A stretch of DNA of 64,000 nucleotides. Origin: Metapseudomonas boanensis (GTDB lineage: Bacteria > Pseudomonadota > Gammaproteobacteria > Pseudomonadales > Pseudomonadaceae). The stretch spans positions 124,001 through 188,000 of the forward strand of contig NZ_JAGTIS010000011.1 in assembly GCF_018704125.1 (NCBI RefSeq), given 5' to 3'. Positions within the stretch are counted from its first letter, which is position 1. The number at the start of each line of letters is the position of its first letter. This document shows positions 1 to 9,621 of this stretch, one piece after another. The translations under genes were made by a program, and so were the position numbers. The notes below the pieces were generated by a model. It did no database searches. It saw only the letters and a program-made list of their open reading frames with translations, and had not been told where the DNA came from.

Positions 1-100
1 CTGGGTCTTGGCCTTGCCTGACTTCTCTGACGATCCGCAGCGCGGCGGCGAGAAGGTCCTTGAGGCGATTCAGGCGGCCTGGATCGAAGAAGCAGATTGA
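1..100 (+). CDS. iscX: IscX, C-terminal end (partial)
   Basis: The window opens inside a reading frame that ends with TGA at 98-100. The visible 32 residues read WVLALPDFSDDPQRGGEKVL and continue to IEEAD, which matches the C-terminal half of the small acidic Fe-S assembly accessory protein IscX (YfhJ), including the D-F-x-D-D-P segment and the acidic tail. IscX is an iron-binding partner of the cysteine desulfurase IscS and is normally the last gene of the isc operon, so that operon probably lies just upstream. The start is outside the window. Confidence 0.85.
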   Translation, partial: WVLALPDFSDDPQRGGEKVLEAIQAAWIEEAD

Positions 101-131
101 CCTCGGGCTACGGCCCTACGCATTTAACCTT

Positions 132-154
132 AACCCGCGTATAATTCGCGGGTT
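132..154 (+). promoter_or_regulatory. Probable ndk promoter -10 inside an inverted repeat
   Basis: A perfect -10 hexamer TATAAT lies at 140-145, 47 bases before the ndk start. It is bracketed by a perfect 8-bp inverted repeat, AACCCGCG (132-139) and CGCGGGTT (147-154), followed by a T-rich stretch. No good -35 box is visible at the expected distance. The same bases could act as a weak terminator for iscX, a promoter for ndk, or an operator; the sequence alone does not decide. Confidence 0.5.
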
Positions 155-192
155 TAATTTTTCGCTTTAATCCTTGTTTCTGGAGTTTTTCC

Positions 193-624
193 ATGGCTGT
201 CGAACGTACCCTCTCCATCATCAAGCCGGATGCCGTTGCCAAGAACGTCGTTGGTGAGATCGTCACCCGCTTCGAAAAGGCTGGCCTGCGCGTCGTTGCG
301 GCCAAAATGGTCCAGCTGTCCGAGCGCGAAGCCGGCGGCTTCTATGCCGAGCACAAGGAGCGCGGCTTCTTCAAGGACCTCGTTTCCTTCATGACCTCCG
401 GTCCGGTTGTCGTTCAGGTACTGGAAGGCGAGAACGCCATTGCCAAGAACCGTGAGCTGATGGGCGCTACCGATCCGAAGAAAGCTGACGCTGGCACCAT
501 TCGCGCCGATTTCGCCGTTTCCATCGACGAAAACGCCGTTCACGGTTCCGACTCCGAGGCTTCCGCTGCTCGCGAAATCGCTTACTTCTTCGCCGCCACC
601 GAGGTGTGCGCTCGCATTCGCTAA
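193..624 (+). CDS. ndk: Nucleoside diphosphate kinase
   Basis: Cytoplasmic enzyme that transfers the gamma-phosphate of ATP to nucleoside diphosphates through a phosphohistidine, balancing NTP and dNTP pools. The 143-residue product has the usual family length, starts [15 protein letters not shown] (family N-terminus with the K-P-D-A phosphate-binding segment) and carries the active-site motif N-A-V-H-G-S-D with the catalytic histidine at residue 117. The ATG follows a GGAG ribosome site at 182-185. It is followed at 24 bp by rlmN on the same strand. Confidence 0.97.
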   Translation: MAVERTLSIIKPDAVAKNVVGEIVTRFEKAGLRVVAAKMVQLSEREAGGFYAEHKERGFFKDLVSFMTSGPVVVQVLEGENAIAKNRELMGATDPKKADAGTIRADFAVSIDENAVHGSDSEASAAREIAYFFAATEVCARIR

Positions 625-648
625 TGGCGAACGCGCGAGGGTGAAGCC

Positions 649-1797
649 ATGACTGAATCAACCGGTAAAGTGAACCTGCTGGGCCTGACCCAGCCGCAAC
701 TGGAAAGCTTCTTCGAGTCCATCGGGGAGAAGCGCTTCCGCGCCGGCCAGGTGATGAAGTGGATTCACCACTTTGGCGTCGATGATTTCGACGCCATGAG
801 CAATATCGGCAAGGCCTTGCGCGAAAAGCTCAAGGCCTCTGCCGAGATTCGCGGCCCGGAAGTGGTCAGTCAGGATATTTCCAGCGACGGCACCCGCAAA
901 TGGGTGGTGCGCGTGGCCTCCGGTAGCTGCGTTGAAACTGTTTACATTCCCCAGGGAGGGCGCGGCACGCTCTGCGTTTCGTCCCAGGCCGGCTGTGCGC
1001 TGGATTGCAGCTTCTGCTCCACCGGCAAGCAGGGTTTCAACAGTGACCTGACCTCGGCTGAAGTGATCGGCCAGGTCTGGATCGCCAACAAATCGTTCGG
1101 CACCATCCCGGCGAAGATCGACCGTGCCATCACCAACGTGGTGATGATGGGCATGGGCGAACCGCTGCTGAATTTCGATAACGTGGTCGCCGCCATGAAC
1201 ATCATGATGGACGACCTCGGCTACGGTATCTCCAAGCGCAAAGTTACGCTGTCCACCTCGGGCGTGGCCCCGATGATCGACAAGCTTGGCGAAGTGATCG
1301 ATGTATCGCTGGCGTTGTCGCTGCACGCACCAAACGACCCGCTGCGCAATGAGTTGGTACCGATCAACAAGAAGTATCCGCTGGCTGTGGTACTGGACGC
1401 CTGCCGCCGCTATATCTCCCGTCTTGGCGAAAAGCGCGTGCTGACGATCGAGTACACCCTGCTCAAGGACGTCAACGACCAGCCCGCGCACGCGGCGCAG
1501 ATGATCGAGTTGCTCAAGGACTTCCCTTGCAAGATCAACTTGATCCCCTTCAACCCGTTCCCGCACTCGGGGTATGAGCGGCCGAGCAACAACTCGATCC
1601 GCCGCTTCCAGGACTTGTTGCACAAGGCCGGACACAATGTCACCGTCCGCACCACCCGTGGCGAAGACATCGACGCAGCCTGTGGACAGCTGGTCGGCCA
1701 GGTGATGGATCGCACCCGCCGCAGCGAGCGCTATATCGCTGTGCGTCAGCTGAATGCTGACGCTGAGACTGCACGCGATACTGCGAACCGGAACTGA
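649..1797 (+). CDS. rlmN: Dual-specificity 23S rRNA A2503 / tRNA A37 C2-methyltransferase RlmN
   Basis: Radical SAM enzyme that methylates C2 of A2503 in 23S rRNA and of A37 in some tRNAs. The 382-residue product has the CX3CX2C cluster motif (Cys116, Cys120, Cys123 in CALDCSFC) that holds the 4Fe-4S cluster, and the C-terminal methyl-carrying cysteine in [10 protein letters not shown] (Cys345) that works with the second mechanistic cysteine. Length and motifs are those of RlmN rather than Cfr. The ATG follows AGGGTGA. It heads a run of closely spaced genes reaching bamB. Confidence 0.96.
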   Translation: MTESTGKVNLLGLTQPQLESFFESIGEKRFRAGQVMKWIHHFGVDDFDAMSNIGKALREKLKASAEIRGPEVVSQDISSDGTRKWVVRVASGSCVETVYIPQGGRGTLCVSSQAGCALDCSFCSTGKQGFNSDLTSAEVIGQVWIANKSFGTIPAKIDRAITNVVMMGMGEPLLNFDNVVAAMNIMMDDLGYGISKRKVTLSTSGVAPMIDKLGEVIDVSLALSLHAPNDPLRNELVPINKKYPLAVVLDACRRYISRLGEKRVLTIEYTLLKDVNDQPAHAAQMIELLKDFPCKINLIPFNPFPHSGYERPSNNSIRRFQDLLHKAGHNVTVRTTRGEDIDAACGQLVGQVMDRTRRSERYIAVRQLNADAETARDTANRN

Positions 1798-1810
1798 AGG
1801 ACGAACACCC

Positions 1811-2566
1811 ATGACCCTGCGCGCCATGCTGCTGCTTGTTTTCGCTAGCCTGCTGGCTGCCTGCGTGTCGACTGGTCACGTCGATCCGATGACGACTGAC
1901 CAGGGGCGTGATGCCGCGCGTGACGCCTATATCCAGTTGGGCATCGGTTACCTGCAGCAGGGCGATTCGGAGCGGGCCAAGGTACCGCTGAAGAAAGCCC
2001 TGGAACTGGATCCTTCGAACGCCGACGCACATGCGGCACTGGCCTTGGTGTTCCAGAGCGAGATCGAGCCTGAACTGGCTGATGAGCACTACCGCAAGGC
2101 GCTATCGGCGCGTAAGGATGCTCGTATCCTGAACAACTACGGCAGCTTCCTCTTCGAGCAGGGGCGTTACAAGGACGCTTATGAGCGCTTCGAGGAAGCG
2201 GCTGCTGATAACCTCTATCCAGAGCGCTCACGTGTCTTCGAGAACCTCGGCATGACCGCGTTGAAGATGCAGCAGGTGCCGTTGGCCAAGCAGCATTTCG
2301 AGAAGTCCCTGCGCCTCAATCGTCAGCAGCCATTGGCGCTGTTGGAGATGGCTCAGCTCTCGTTCAACGAAAAGCAGTACGTCCCGGCACGTGATTATTA
2401 CAAGCGTTTCAGCGGCATAGCCCCACAGAATGCGCGGAGCCTGCTGCTCGGCTCGCGCCTGGCACGGATTTTTGAAGACCGTGATCAGGCTGCCACCCTG
2501 GGCCTGCAACTCAAACGACTCTATCCCGGTACGCCGGAATATCAGCAATACCTTTCGGAGCAATGA
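1811..2566 (+). CDS. pilF: Type IV pilus biogenesis/stability lipoprotein PilF (PilW)
   Basis: Outer-membrane lipoprotein that acts as pilotin for the PilQ secretin and supports type IV pilus assembly. The open frame extends upstream, but the ATG at 1811 is chosen because it begins a lipoprotein signal peptide (MTLRAMLLLVFASLLAAC, lipidated Cys18) after AAGGACG. The mature part consists of tandem TPR repeats, for example YIQLGIGYLQQGDSERAK and further helical pairs to about residue 230. 251 residues, the family length. Its stop overlaps the rodZ start (ATGA), implying translational coupling; this position between rlmN and rodZ is the standard one. Confidence 0.92.
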   Translation: MTLRAMLLLVFASLLAACVSTGHVDPMTTDQGRDAARDAYIQLGIGYLQQGDSERAKVPLKKALELDPSNADAHAALALVFQSEIEPELADEHYRKALSARKDARILNNYGSFLFEQGRYKDAYERFEEAAADNLYPERSRVFENLGMTALKMQQVPLAKQHFEKSLRLNRQQPLALLEMAQLSFNEKQYVPARDYYKRFSGIAPQNARSLLLGSRLARIFEDRDQAATLGLQLKRLYPGTPEYQQYLSEQ

Positions 2567-3639
2567 TGAAAGCGTCGCATCCCGAAGCTGTAGCGGCGAC
2601 TCGCGCGAACCCAGGCGAGACCCTGCGTCACGCCCGCGAGGGCAAAGACTGGACGATCGACGAGGTCGCTCGTCATCTCAACCTGACCGAGCAGGCCCTG
2701 CGCCAGCTCGAAGCTGGAGCGTTCGACCAGCTGCCGGGGCATACCTTCGCCCGAGGCTACGTGCGCGCCTACGCAAAGTTGTTGGGCATGGACCAGGCCA
2801 GCCTGGTGAACGAATTCGACCAGTACACCGGTACCGATGCCAAGGGCAGCAGTGTGCACAGCCTCGGTCGTATCGAAGAACCTGTGCGCCTGTCGCAGAG
2901 TGTTCTGCGAATTGTCAGCTTTGTCATCCTGGTGGCCCTTGGTGGTATCGGCTTCCTCTGGTGGCAGGACCAGTCGCAGCGTGGCAAGGAAGAGCCTGCC
3001 GGCGCCAGTCTTGAACATGTGGAAGTCGAGAGTGCCGATGGCACAACGCAGATCCACCCGCTGGATGAACCCGAAGACCAGGCCGCTGCACAAGCCCGGG
3101 AGGGGGAGGCTCCCGTGCCCGTCCAGGTTTCGCCTGAACTGGCGGCCCAACCTGATCAGGCCCAGTCACCCGACGCGACTCCGGCCGCGCCTGCTGCTCC
3201 GGCAAGTGAGGCTCCGGCACCCCCGGGCTCCCCTGAGGACCCCATACCAACGCCCGCCAATCCAGCCGCACCGACACCTGCGCCGGCAGTTCCAGCTCCG
3301 GCGCCCGCAATACCGGCAGTGCCGGCAGCGAGCGTTGCCGCAGTTGCCTCTGCTCCTGCTTCCGCTGCGGCACCTCAGCCGCCGGCCGTTGCCGCCGGGC
3401 AGGGGGTCGTACGTATCAAATTCACTGCTAACTGCTGGACCCAGGTTACCGACGCCGATGGCAAGGTACTGGTCAGCGCTCTGAAGCGAACCGGCGATAG
3501 CCTGGAGTTGGCCGGCAAGGTTCCCTTCGAAGTCCGCCTGGGTTTCGCCCGCGGCGCGCAGCTTAGCTTCAACGGCCAATCCGTGGACGTCGCACCCTTC
3601 GTCCGTGGCGAAACCGCACGTCTGAAGTTGGGGCAGTAA
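2563..3639 (+). CDS. rodZ: Cytoskeletal protein RodZ
   Basis: Bitopic inner-membrane protein linking MreB to the periplasmic elongation machinery and setting rod shape. Residues about 17-85 form the helix-turn-helix_25 domain (GETLRHAREGKDWTIDEVA), residues 114-134 a single membrane segment, residues about 140-280 a long Pro/Ala-rich periplasmic linker with repeated PAAP/APAP runs, and the last 80 residues the DUF4115 beta domain (VRIKFTANCWTQVTDADG). The first ATG overlaps the pilF stop; a second ATG at 2566 is equally possible. 358 residues. The Pro/Ala linker is low-complexity and likely varies in length between strains. Confidence 0.92.
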   Translation: MMKASHPEAVAATRANPGETLRHAREGKDWTIDEVARHLNLTEQALRQLEAGAFDQLPGHTFARGYVRAYAKLLGMDQASLVNEFDQYTGTDAKGSSVHSLGRIEEPVRLSQSVLRIVSFVILVALGGIGFLWWQDQSQRGKEEPAGASLEHVEVESADGTTQIHPLDEPEDQAAAQAREGEAPVPVQVSPELAAQPDQAQSPDATPAAPAAPASEAPAPPGSPEDPIPTPANPAAPTPAPAVPAPAPAIPAVPAASVAAVASAPASAAAPQPPAVAAGQGVVRIKFTANCWTQVTDADGKVLVSALKRTGDSLELAGKVPFEVRLGFARGAQLSFNGQSVDVAPFVRGETARLKLGQ

Positions 3640-3642
3640 CCC

Positions 3643-4755
3643 ATGCATTGCGAATCTCCGATCAAACGCCGTCACTCCCGGAAAATCTGGGTAGGTTCTG
3701 TTCCCGTGGGCGGCGATGCGCCCATTGCGGTGCAGAGCATGACCAACACAGACACCTGCGATGTCGCCGCTACCGTTGGCCAGATCCAGCGACTGGTTGA
3801 CGCAGGCGTCGATATCGTTCGCGTATCCGTGCCGGACATGGACGCAGCCGAAGCCTTCGGCAAGATCAAACAGCTGGTCCAGGTACCTCTGGTTGCCGAT
3901 ATCCACTTTGACTACAAGATTGCCTTGCGCGTCGCTGAATTGGGTGTCGATTGCCTGCGCATCAACCCCGGCAATATCGGCCGAGAGGACCGTGTCAGGG
4001 CAGTGGTAGATGCAGCTCGCGACCGTGGCATTCCAATCCGCATCGGGGTCAACGCTGGTTCACTGGAGAAGGACCTGCAAAAAAAGTACGGCGAGCCGAC
4101 CCCGCAAGCACTGGTCGAGTCTGCAATGCGCCACGTCGAACACCTCGACAAGCTCGATTTCCAAGATTTCAAGGTCAGCGTCAAGGCCTCCGATGTCTTT
4201 ATGGCCGTCGAAGCTTATCGCCTGCTGGCCAAGCAGATCGTACAACCGCTGCACCTCGGTATCACCGAGGCGGGTGGGCTGCGTTCTGGAACGGTGAAGT
4301 CCGCAGTCGGCCTGGGCATGCTGCTGGCTGAAGGTATTGGCGATACTATCCGTATCTCGCTAGCCGCCGATCCGGTCGAAGAGGTCAAGGTCGGCTTCGA
4401 CATCCTCAAGTCGCTCCACCTGCGCTCGCGCGGCATCAACTTCATCGCCTGCCCGAGCTGCTCGCGGCAGAACTTCGATGTGGTCAAGACCATGAACGAG
4501 CTGGAGGGTCGTCTTGAGGACCTGCTGGTCCCGCTGGATGTCGCCGTAATCGGTTGTGTGGTCAACGGCCCCGGTGAAGCCAAGGAGGCCCATGTAGGTC
4601 TGACCGGTGGCACACCGAACAACCTCGTCTATATCGACGGCAAGCCCGCTCAGAAACTGACCAATGACAACCTGGTCGATGAGCTGGAGCGCCTGATCCG
4701 CCAGAAAGCGGCTGAAAAGGCCGAGGCTGATGCGGCGGTCATCGCCCGTAGCTGA
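3643..4755 (+). CDS. ispG: 4-hydroxy-3-methylbut-2-en-1-yl diphosphate synthase (IspG/GcpE)
   Basis: Penultimate step of the MEP isoprenoid pathway: reductive conversion of MEcPP to HMBPP using a 4Fe-4S cluster. The 370-residue product has the conserved N-terminal TIM-barrel part ([30 protein letters not shown]) and the C-terminal cluster ligands Cys270, Cys273 (IACPSCSRQ) and Cys305 with Glu312 ([15 protein letters not shown]). It starts 3 bp after rodZ, so it is co-transcribed. No insertion domain, as expected for the bacterial form. Confidence 0.97.
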   Translation: MHCESPIKRRHSRKIWVGSVPVGGDAPIAVQSMTNTDTCDVAATVGQIQRLVDAGVDIVRVSVPDMDAAEAFGKIKQLVQVPLVADIHFDYKIALRVAELGVDCLRINPGNIGREDRVRAVVDAARDRGIPIRIGVNAGSLEKDLQKKYGEPTPQALVESAMRHVEHLDKLDFQDFKVSVKASDVFMAVEAYRLLAKQIVQPLHLGITEAGGLRSGTVKSAVGLGMLLAEGIGDTIRISLAADPVEEVKVGFDILKSLHLRSRGINFIACPSCSRQNFDVVKTMNELEGRLEDLLVPLDVAVIGCVVNGPGEAKEAHVGLTGGTPNNLVYIDGKPAQKLTNDNLVDELERLIRQKAAEKAEADAAVIARS

Positions 4756-4770
4756 ATTTAAGGAATCCTC

Positions 4771-6060
4771 GTGAGCAAGACCCTGCAAGCTATCCGTGGC
4801 ATGAATGACATCCTGCCGGAACAGACGCCCACCTGGCGCTACCTGGAAAATACCCTGGCGGAATTGCTGGATGGCTATGGTTACAAGGAAATCCGCCTGC
4901 CGATCCTCGAGTTCACCGAGCTGTTTGCGCGTGGCATCGGCGAAGGCACCGACGTGGTCGACAAGGAGATGTACACCTTCCTCGACCGCAACGAAGAGTC
5001 CCTGACCTTGCGGCCAGAAGGTACTGCCGGCTGCGTGCGGGCGATGCTGGAGCATGGTCTCACTGGCGGCGGCCAGGTCCAGAAACTCTGGTACACCGGC
5101 CCGATGTTCCGCTACGAAAAGCCTCAGAAAGGCCGTTATCGCCAGTTCCACCAGATGGGTGTCGAGGTCTTCAACCTACCCGGGCCGGATATCGACGCTG
5201 AGCTCATCGTCCTGACCTGGCGCCTTTGGAAAAAGCTCGGCCTCGCCGACGCAGTGACCCTGCAGCTCAATAGCCTGGGCTCCAGCGAGGCGCGTGCGCG
5301 TTACCGGGATGCCCTGGTGGCTTACCTGCAGGAGCGTTATGACCTGCTGGACGAAGACAGCCAGCGCCGCCTGACGACCAACCCTCTGCGCATCCTCGAC
5401 AGCAAGAATGGTGGCACCCAGGCACTCCTGGTCGACGCCCCGACCTTGCACGACTACCTGGACGAAGAATCTATCGCCCACTTCGAGGGGCTCAAGGCGC
5501 GCCTGGATGCCGTCGGCATCCGCTACGAGATCAACCAGAAGCTGGTCCGCGGCCTCGACTATTACGGCCGGACCGTTTTCGAGTGGGTGACCGACAAGCT
5601 TGGTGCCCAGGGCACCGTTTGTGCCGGCGGCCGCTACGACGGACTGGTCAGCCAGTTCGGTGGCAAGCCGACTCCGGGTGTTGGTTACGCGATGGGCGTC
5701 GAACGCCTTGTGCTGCTGCTGGAAACTCTCGGCCTGGTGCCGGAAGAGCTGAGCAGGCCGGCGGATGTCTATCTCTGCGCCTTCGGCGAGCCGGCCGAAC
5801 TGGCAGCCCTGGGCCTGGCCGAGCGGCTGCGCGATGCATTGCCGGGCGTGCGCTTGCTGGTCAATGCCGGGGCCGGAAGTTTCAAGAGTCAGTTCAAGAA
5901 AGCCGACAAGAGCGGGGCGCGCTACGCCCTGATCCTGGGGGACGACGAACTTGCCAAGCGCGTGGTAGGTTTCAAGCCGCTGCGTGATGACAGCGAACAA
6001 CAAAGCATTGCCTGGGACGCTCTTGCCGAGCACCTGGCCGCCTGCCTGGCGCAGGCTTGA
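4771..6060 (+). CDS. hisS: Histidyl-tRNA synthetase
   Basis: Class II aminoacyl-tRNA synthetase charging tRNA-His. Motif 2 ([13 protein letters not shown]), the histidine-binding motifs ([15 protein letters not shown] and AGGRYDGL) and motif 3 ([14 protein letters not shown]) are all present, followed by the C-terminal anticodon-binding domain from about residue 330. 429 residues, family length. The start is GTG at 4771 after AAGGAATCC; the protein begins with the family N-terminus [15 protein letters not shown]. It lies 15 bp after ispG in the same operon. Confidence 0.96.
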   Translation: MSKTLQAIRGMNDILPEQTPTWRYLENTLAELLDGYGYKEIRLPILEFTELFARGIGEGTDVVDKEMYTFLDRNEESLTLRPEGTAGCVRAMLEHGLTGGGQVQKLWYTGPMFRYEKPQKGRYRQFHQMGVEVFNLPGPDIDAELIVLTWRLWKKLGLADAVTLQLNSLGSSEARARYRDALVAYLQERYDLLDEDSQRRLTTNPLRILDSKNGGTQALLVDAPTLHDYLDEESIAHFEGLKARLDAVGIRYEINQKLVRGLDYYGRTVFEWVTDKLGAQGTVCAGGRYDGLVSQFGGKPTPGVGYAMGVERLVLLLETLGLVPEELSRPADVYLCAFGEPAELAALGLAERLRDALPGVRLLVNAGAGSFKSQFKKADKSGARYALILGDDELAKRVVGFKPLRDDSEQQSIAWDALAEHLAACLAQA

Positions 6061-6090
6061 GCATTCAGCGATTAGGAGTAAGGGATCAGC

Positions 6091-6729
6091 ATGCAAACCG
6101 AAGAAGAACAGATTGCGGAGCTCAAGGACTGGTGGCAACGCAACGGCAAGCCCTTGCTCACTGGCGGCGTATTGGCGCTGGCCGTGGTCTTCGGATGGCA
6201 GGCCTGGCAGAAGTACCAGGCCAACCAGGCTCAGGGTGCTTCGATCCTGTACCAACAGCTGCTGGAAACGACACTTACCCCGAGCGGCACTCCCGATGCA
6301 GCCAAGGTGGCAGAACTCGCTGGCAAGCTGAAGAGCGAATTTGCCGGTAGTCATTACGCCCAGTACGGCAGTCTGTTCGTGGCCAAGGTCGCGGTCGAAG
6401 CCGGTAAACTCGACGATGCCGCTGCCGAGCTCAAGACTGTACTCGACAAGCCCGCCGATGACACCTTGGCCGAGTTGGCTCGCCAGCGCCTGGCACGGGT
6501 CTTGGCCGCTCAAGGGAAAGCCGAGGATGCGCTGAAGCTGCTGGAGGGGGATGCTGACAAGGCGTTCGCTGCCAGCCGTGAAGAGCTCAAGGGTGACTTC
6601 CTGGTGCAACTGGGGCGTGCCGACGAGGCTCATGCCGCCTACCAGAAGGCCAAGGCCGCATTGCCAGAAGATGCTGCCGTGGGTGGCCTGCAGATGAAAA
6701 TCGACGACCTGGCAAAAGGGGACGCCTGA
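6091..6729 (+). CDS. yfgM: YfgM-like ancillary SecYEG subunit (TPR_21 protein)
   Basis: Inner-membrane protein with a periplasmic TPR domain; E. coli YfgM associates with SecYEG and PpiD and helps outer-membrane protein trafficking. The 212-residue product starts with an acidic N-terminus (MQTEEEQIAELKDWWQRNG), one membrane segment at about residues 21-38 (LLTGGVLALAVVFGW), then Ala/Lys-rich helical repeats with glutamate pairs typical of the TPR_21 family. Position between hisS and bamB is the conserved one, and the functional link to BamB (outer-membrane assembly) fits. Confidence 0.88.
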   Translation: MQTEEEQIAELKDWWQRNGKPLLTGGVLALAVVFGWQAWQKYQANQAQGASILYQQLLETTLTPSGTPDAAKVAELAGKLKSEFAGSHYAQYGSLFVAKVAVEAGKLDDAAAELKTVLDKPADDTLAELARQRLARVLAAQGKAEDALKLLEGDADKAFAASREELKGDFLVQLGRADEAHAAYQKAKAALPEDAAVGGLQMKIDDLAKGDA

Positions 6730-6733
6730 CGTG

Positions 6734-7873
6734 ATGCGTTGGAAGAATGCCGCACTGCTCGCCCTCGCCGTCCTGGCTGTCGGTTGCAGCAGCAATAGCA
6801 AGAAGGAACTGCCTCCTGCCGAGCTGCCTGAGATTACCGAGGAAGTATCGCTGGAGAAGGGCTGGAGCCGGTCGATCGGCGAAGGCCAGGGTGAAACCTA
6901 TAACCTGCTGGTTCCAGCTGTCGATGGCGACGTGATCTACGCCGCCGATGTCGAAGGCGTGGTCATGGCGATCAACCGCTTCGACGGCGATGTGATCTGG
7001 AAGCAGGATCTCGAACTCCCGGTTTCCGGCGCCGTTGGTGTGGGTTCCGGCCTTGTCATGCTTGGTACCTTGAAAGGTGAAGTGGTGGCGCTGGACGCCA
7101 GCACGGGCGAAGAAAAATGGCGTTCCCGCGTCAATGGCGAAGTGCTCGCGCCGCCAGCCAGCAACGGTGACGTGGTCGTGGTACAGACCCAGAACGACAC
7201 CCTGTTCGCCTTCGATGCATCGACCGGCAACCAGCGCTGGATGTTCGAGAACACGCCCGCCGTGCTGACCCTGCGTGGAACCGGTGGCCCGGTAGTGACC
7301 AACCGTCTGGCTGTTGCCGGCCTGTCCAGCGGCAAGGTAATCGCCCTGGACGTCCAGCGTGGCATTCCGGTGTGGGAGCAGCGTGTTGCCGTTCCCCAGG
7401 GGCGTTCCGAACTGGATCGCGTGGTAGACATCGACGGCGGGCTGCTGCTGTCGGCCGACACGCTGTATGTCGCGACGTATCAGGGTCGCGTCGCTGCGCT
7501 CGACTTGGAGAGCGGTCGCGTGCTCTGGCAGCGCGAAGCTTCCAGCTATGCTGGCGTTGCGCAGGGTTTCGGCAACGTTTACGTAAGCCTGGCCAATGGC
7601 AGCGTCGAAGGAATCGACGAGCGCTCTGCCTCTGCCCTGTGGACCAACGACTCGCTGGCACGTCGCCAGCTGTCGGCTCCTGAAGTGTTTTCCAGCTATG
7701 TGGCGGTAGGTGATTACGAAGGTTATGTGCACCTGTTGAGCCAGGTGGACGGTCATTTCGTCGGCCGTACGAAGGTTGACGGTGACGGCCTGCGTGCCCG
7801 GCCGCTGGTGGTTGGCGAGTGGATGTATGCCTATGGCAACGGTGGCAAGCTGGTCGCCCTGACCATCCGCTAA
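6734..7873 (+). CDS. bamB: Outer membrane protein assembly factor BamB
   Basis: Lipoprotein of the BAM complex that folds beta-barrel proteins into the outer membrane. An ATG at 6734 (a GTG one codon earlier is an alternative) opens a lipoprotein signal, MRWKNAALLALAVLAVGC, then an Asn/Lys linker and an eight-bladed PQQ-like propeller with repeated V-x-A-L-D and W-x-x units (VVMAINRFDGDVIW, VVALDASTGEEKW, LFAFDASTGNQRW, VAALDLESGRVLW). 379 residues, family length. It is the last gene before a strong terminator. Confidence 0.93.
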   Translation: MRWKNAALLALAVLAVGCSSNSKKELPPAELPEITEEVSLEKGWSRSIGEGQGETYNLLVPAVDGDVIYAADVEGVVMAINRFDGDVIWKQDLELPVSGAVGVGSGLVMLGTLKGEVVALDASTGEEKWRSRVNGEVLAPPASNGDVVVVQTQNDTLFAFDASTGNQRWMFENTPAVLTLRGTGGPVVTNRLAVAGLSSGKVIALDVQRGIPVWEQRVAVPQGRSELDRVVDIDGGLLLSADTLYVATYQGRVAALDLESGRVLWQREASSYAGVAQGFGNVYVSLANGSVEGIDERSASALWTNDSLARRQLSAPEVFSSYVAVGDYEGYVHLLSQVDGHFVGRTKVDGDGLRARPLVVGEWMYAYGNGGKLVALTIR

Positions 7874-7890
7874 GCTAAACCACGATGTCC

Positions 7891-7927
7891 GGCCGCTGCC
7901 GTTCGACGGTAGCGGCCTTTGTGTTTT
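7891..7927 (+). terminator. Rho-independent terminator after bamB
   Basis: Twelve-base arms GGCCGCTGCCGT (7891-7902) and ACGGTAGCGGCC (7906-7917), one G-T wobble, three-base loop, followed by TTTGTGTTTT. It closes the rlmN-bamB run. The der start is only 24 bases further, leaving little room for a separate promoter, so der may depend on read-through or on a promoter overlapping the hairpin. Confidence 0.88.
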
Positions 7928-7951
7928 CAGAATTAAACAGTGGAGAGCCTT

Positions 7952-9430
7952 ATGGTTCCCGTAATCGCCCTGGTGGGGCGGCCCAACGTGGGCAAGTCCA
8001 CCTTGTTCAACCGCCTGACCAAGACCCGCAACGCGATCGTTGCGGAGTACGCCGGTCTGACCCGTGACCGCCAGTATGGCGAGGCGAAGTGGCAGGGGCG
8101 TACCTACATCGTCGTTGACACAGGGGGAATCTCCGGCGACGAGGATGGTATCGATGCGAAAATGGCCGCGCAGTCCCTGCAGGCCATCGAAGAAGCAGAC
8201 GCCGTGCTGTTCATGGTGGATTCCCGCGCCGGGATGACCGCTGCCGACCAGATGATCGCCGAGCACCTGCGCAAGCGGAATAAACGCTGCTTCCTGGTGG
8301 CGAACAAGGTCGACACCGTTGACCCTGACCTGGCTCGAGCAGAGTTCAGCCCGCTGGGTCTGGGTGACGCCCTGCCGATTGCAGCTGCCCACGGCCGCGG
8401 CATCAACCACATGCTGCAGGAAGCGCTGGGTATTTTCCCCCGCGATCAGGATGCCGACGAACTCGAAGCCTCCGAGGCTGAGGAGGTTGCCGAAGGCGCC
8501 GAACCGAGCCGCGTGCCCGGGCCGAGTGAGAAGGATGGCATCAAGATCGCCATCATCGGCCGTCCCAACGTTGGCAAGTCGACCCTGGTCAACCGCATGC
8601 TAGGTGAAGAGCGGGTGATCGTGTACGACCAGGCCGGTACGACGCGCGACAGCATCTACATTCCATTCGAGCGCAACGAAGAGAAGTACACCCTGATCGA
8701 CACCGCCGGCGTGCGCCGTCGCGGCAAGATATTCGAGGCGGTGGAAAAGTTCTCGGTAGTCAAGACGCTGCAGGCGATCCAGGACGCCAACGTGGTGATC
8801 TTCGTCATGGATGCCCGCGAAGGGGTGGTCGAGCACGACCTGAACCTGCTCGGGTTTGTGCTGGAGACCGGCCGTGCGCTGGTCATCGCGCTGAACAAGT
8901 GGGATGGCATGGAGCCGGGCGAGCGTGATTATGTGAAGACCGAGCTCGAGCGCCGGCTTTTCTTCGTCGATTTCGCCGACATCCACTTCATCTCGGCTTT
9001 GCATGGCACCGGAGTTGGGCATCTGTACAAGTCGGTGCAGGAGTCCTTCCGCTCGGCCATTACCCGCTGGCCCACCAGCCGCCTTACCCAGATCCTCGAG
9101 GATGCTGTGCAGGAGCACCAGCCGCCGATGGTCAACGGCCGTCGCATCAAGCTGCGTTATGCCCACTTGGGCGGTGCCAACCCGCCGCTGATCGTTATCC
9201 ACGGCAACCAGGTGGATGCGGTACCGCGCTCCTACACCCGCTACCTGGAAAACACCTACAGAAGGGTGTTGCGCCTGGTCGGTACGCCGATCCGTATCGA
9301 GTACAAGGGTGGCGAAAACCCGTACGAAGGCAAGAAGAATACCCTGACAGAGCGCCAGGTGAACAAGAAGCGCCGGCTCATGTCGCACCACAAGAAGGCA
9401 GAGAAGAAACGCCGCGACAAGAAGCGTTGA
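7952..9430 (+). CDS. der: Ribosome biogenesis GTPase Der (EngA)
   Basis: Essential GTPase with two tandem G domains that acts in 50S subunit maturation. Two Walker A motifs are present ([12 protein letters not shown] at about residue 8 and [13 protein letters not shown] at about 203) together with two NKxD motifs (ANKVDTVD and LNKWDGME); an acidic linker ([16 protein letters not shown]) separates the domains, and the C-terminal KH-like domain ends in a Lys/Arg-rich tail ([12 protein letters not shown]). The ATG at 7952 is chosen over the in-frame GTG at 7940 because it follows GGAGAG and gives the family N-terminus MVPVIALVG. 492 residues. Confidence 0.96.
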   Translation: MVPVIALVGRPNVGKSTLFNRLTKTRNAIVAEYAGLTRDRQYGEAKWQGRTYIVVDTGGISGDEDGIDAKMAAQSLQAIEEADAVLFMVDSRAGMTAADQMIAEHLRKRNKRCFLVANKVDTVDPDLARAEFSPLGLGDALPIAAAHGRGINHMLQEALGIFPRDQDADELEASEAEEVAEGAEPSRVPGPSEKDGIKIAIIGRPNVGKSTLVNRMLGEERVIVYDQAGTTRDSIYIPFERNEEKYTLIDTAGVRRRGKIFEAVEKFSVVKTLQAIQDANVVIFVMDAREGVVEHDLNLLGFVLETGRALVIALNKWDGMEPGERDYVKTELERRLFFVDFADIHFISALHGTGVGHLYKSVQESFRSAITRWPTSRLTQILEDAVQEHQPPMVNGRRIKLRYAHLGGANPPLIVIHGNQVDAVPRSYTRYLENTYRRVLRLVGTPIRIEYKGGENPYEGKKNTLTERQVNKKRRLMSHHKKAEKKRRDKKR

Positions 9431-9449
9431 TGCTCGCTGAATCGGAAGA

Positions 9450-9473
9450 GGGCGCCCAGGTGGCGCCCTTTTT
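9450..9473 (+). terminator. Rho-independent terminator after der
   Basis: Perfect 7-bp arms GGGCGCC (9450-9456) and GGCGCCC (9462-9468), five-base loop, then TTTTT (9469-9473), 20 bases after the der stop. Confidence 0.9.
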
Positions 9474-9621
9474 CACGACTCGTGGGGGGCTGGCATCCCT
9501 TGAGGGGGCGAATTCATTCACGAAACGCCTCGGTGCCCCGCCAAGGACATGCTCAGGTTGGTGACCACCACACTCAGGCTTTAAGCTATGCGCACTCCCC
9601 AGTCGCCAGCGGCCTGATGAA

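Noticed and set aside
658-1827. 389-codon open frame opposite rlmN
   Set aside because: It is the antisense shadow of a clear radical SAM gene in GC-rich DNA; the product is His/Val-rich with no family motif.
5176-6801. 541-codon minus-strand frame opposite hisS and yfgM
   Set aside because: Covers two well-supported plus-strand genes; no motif, no ribosome site, typical GC-driven antisense frame.
6587-8410. 607-codon minus-strand frame opposite bamB and der
   Set aside because: Same reason: shadow of bamB and der, with no recognisable domain.
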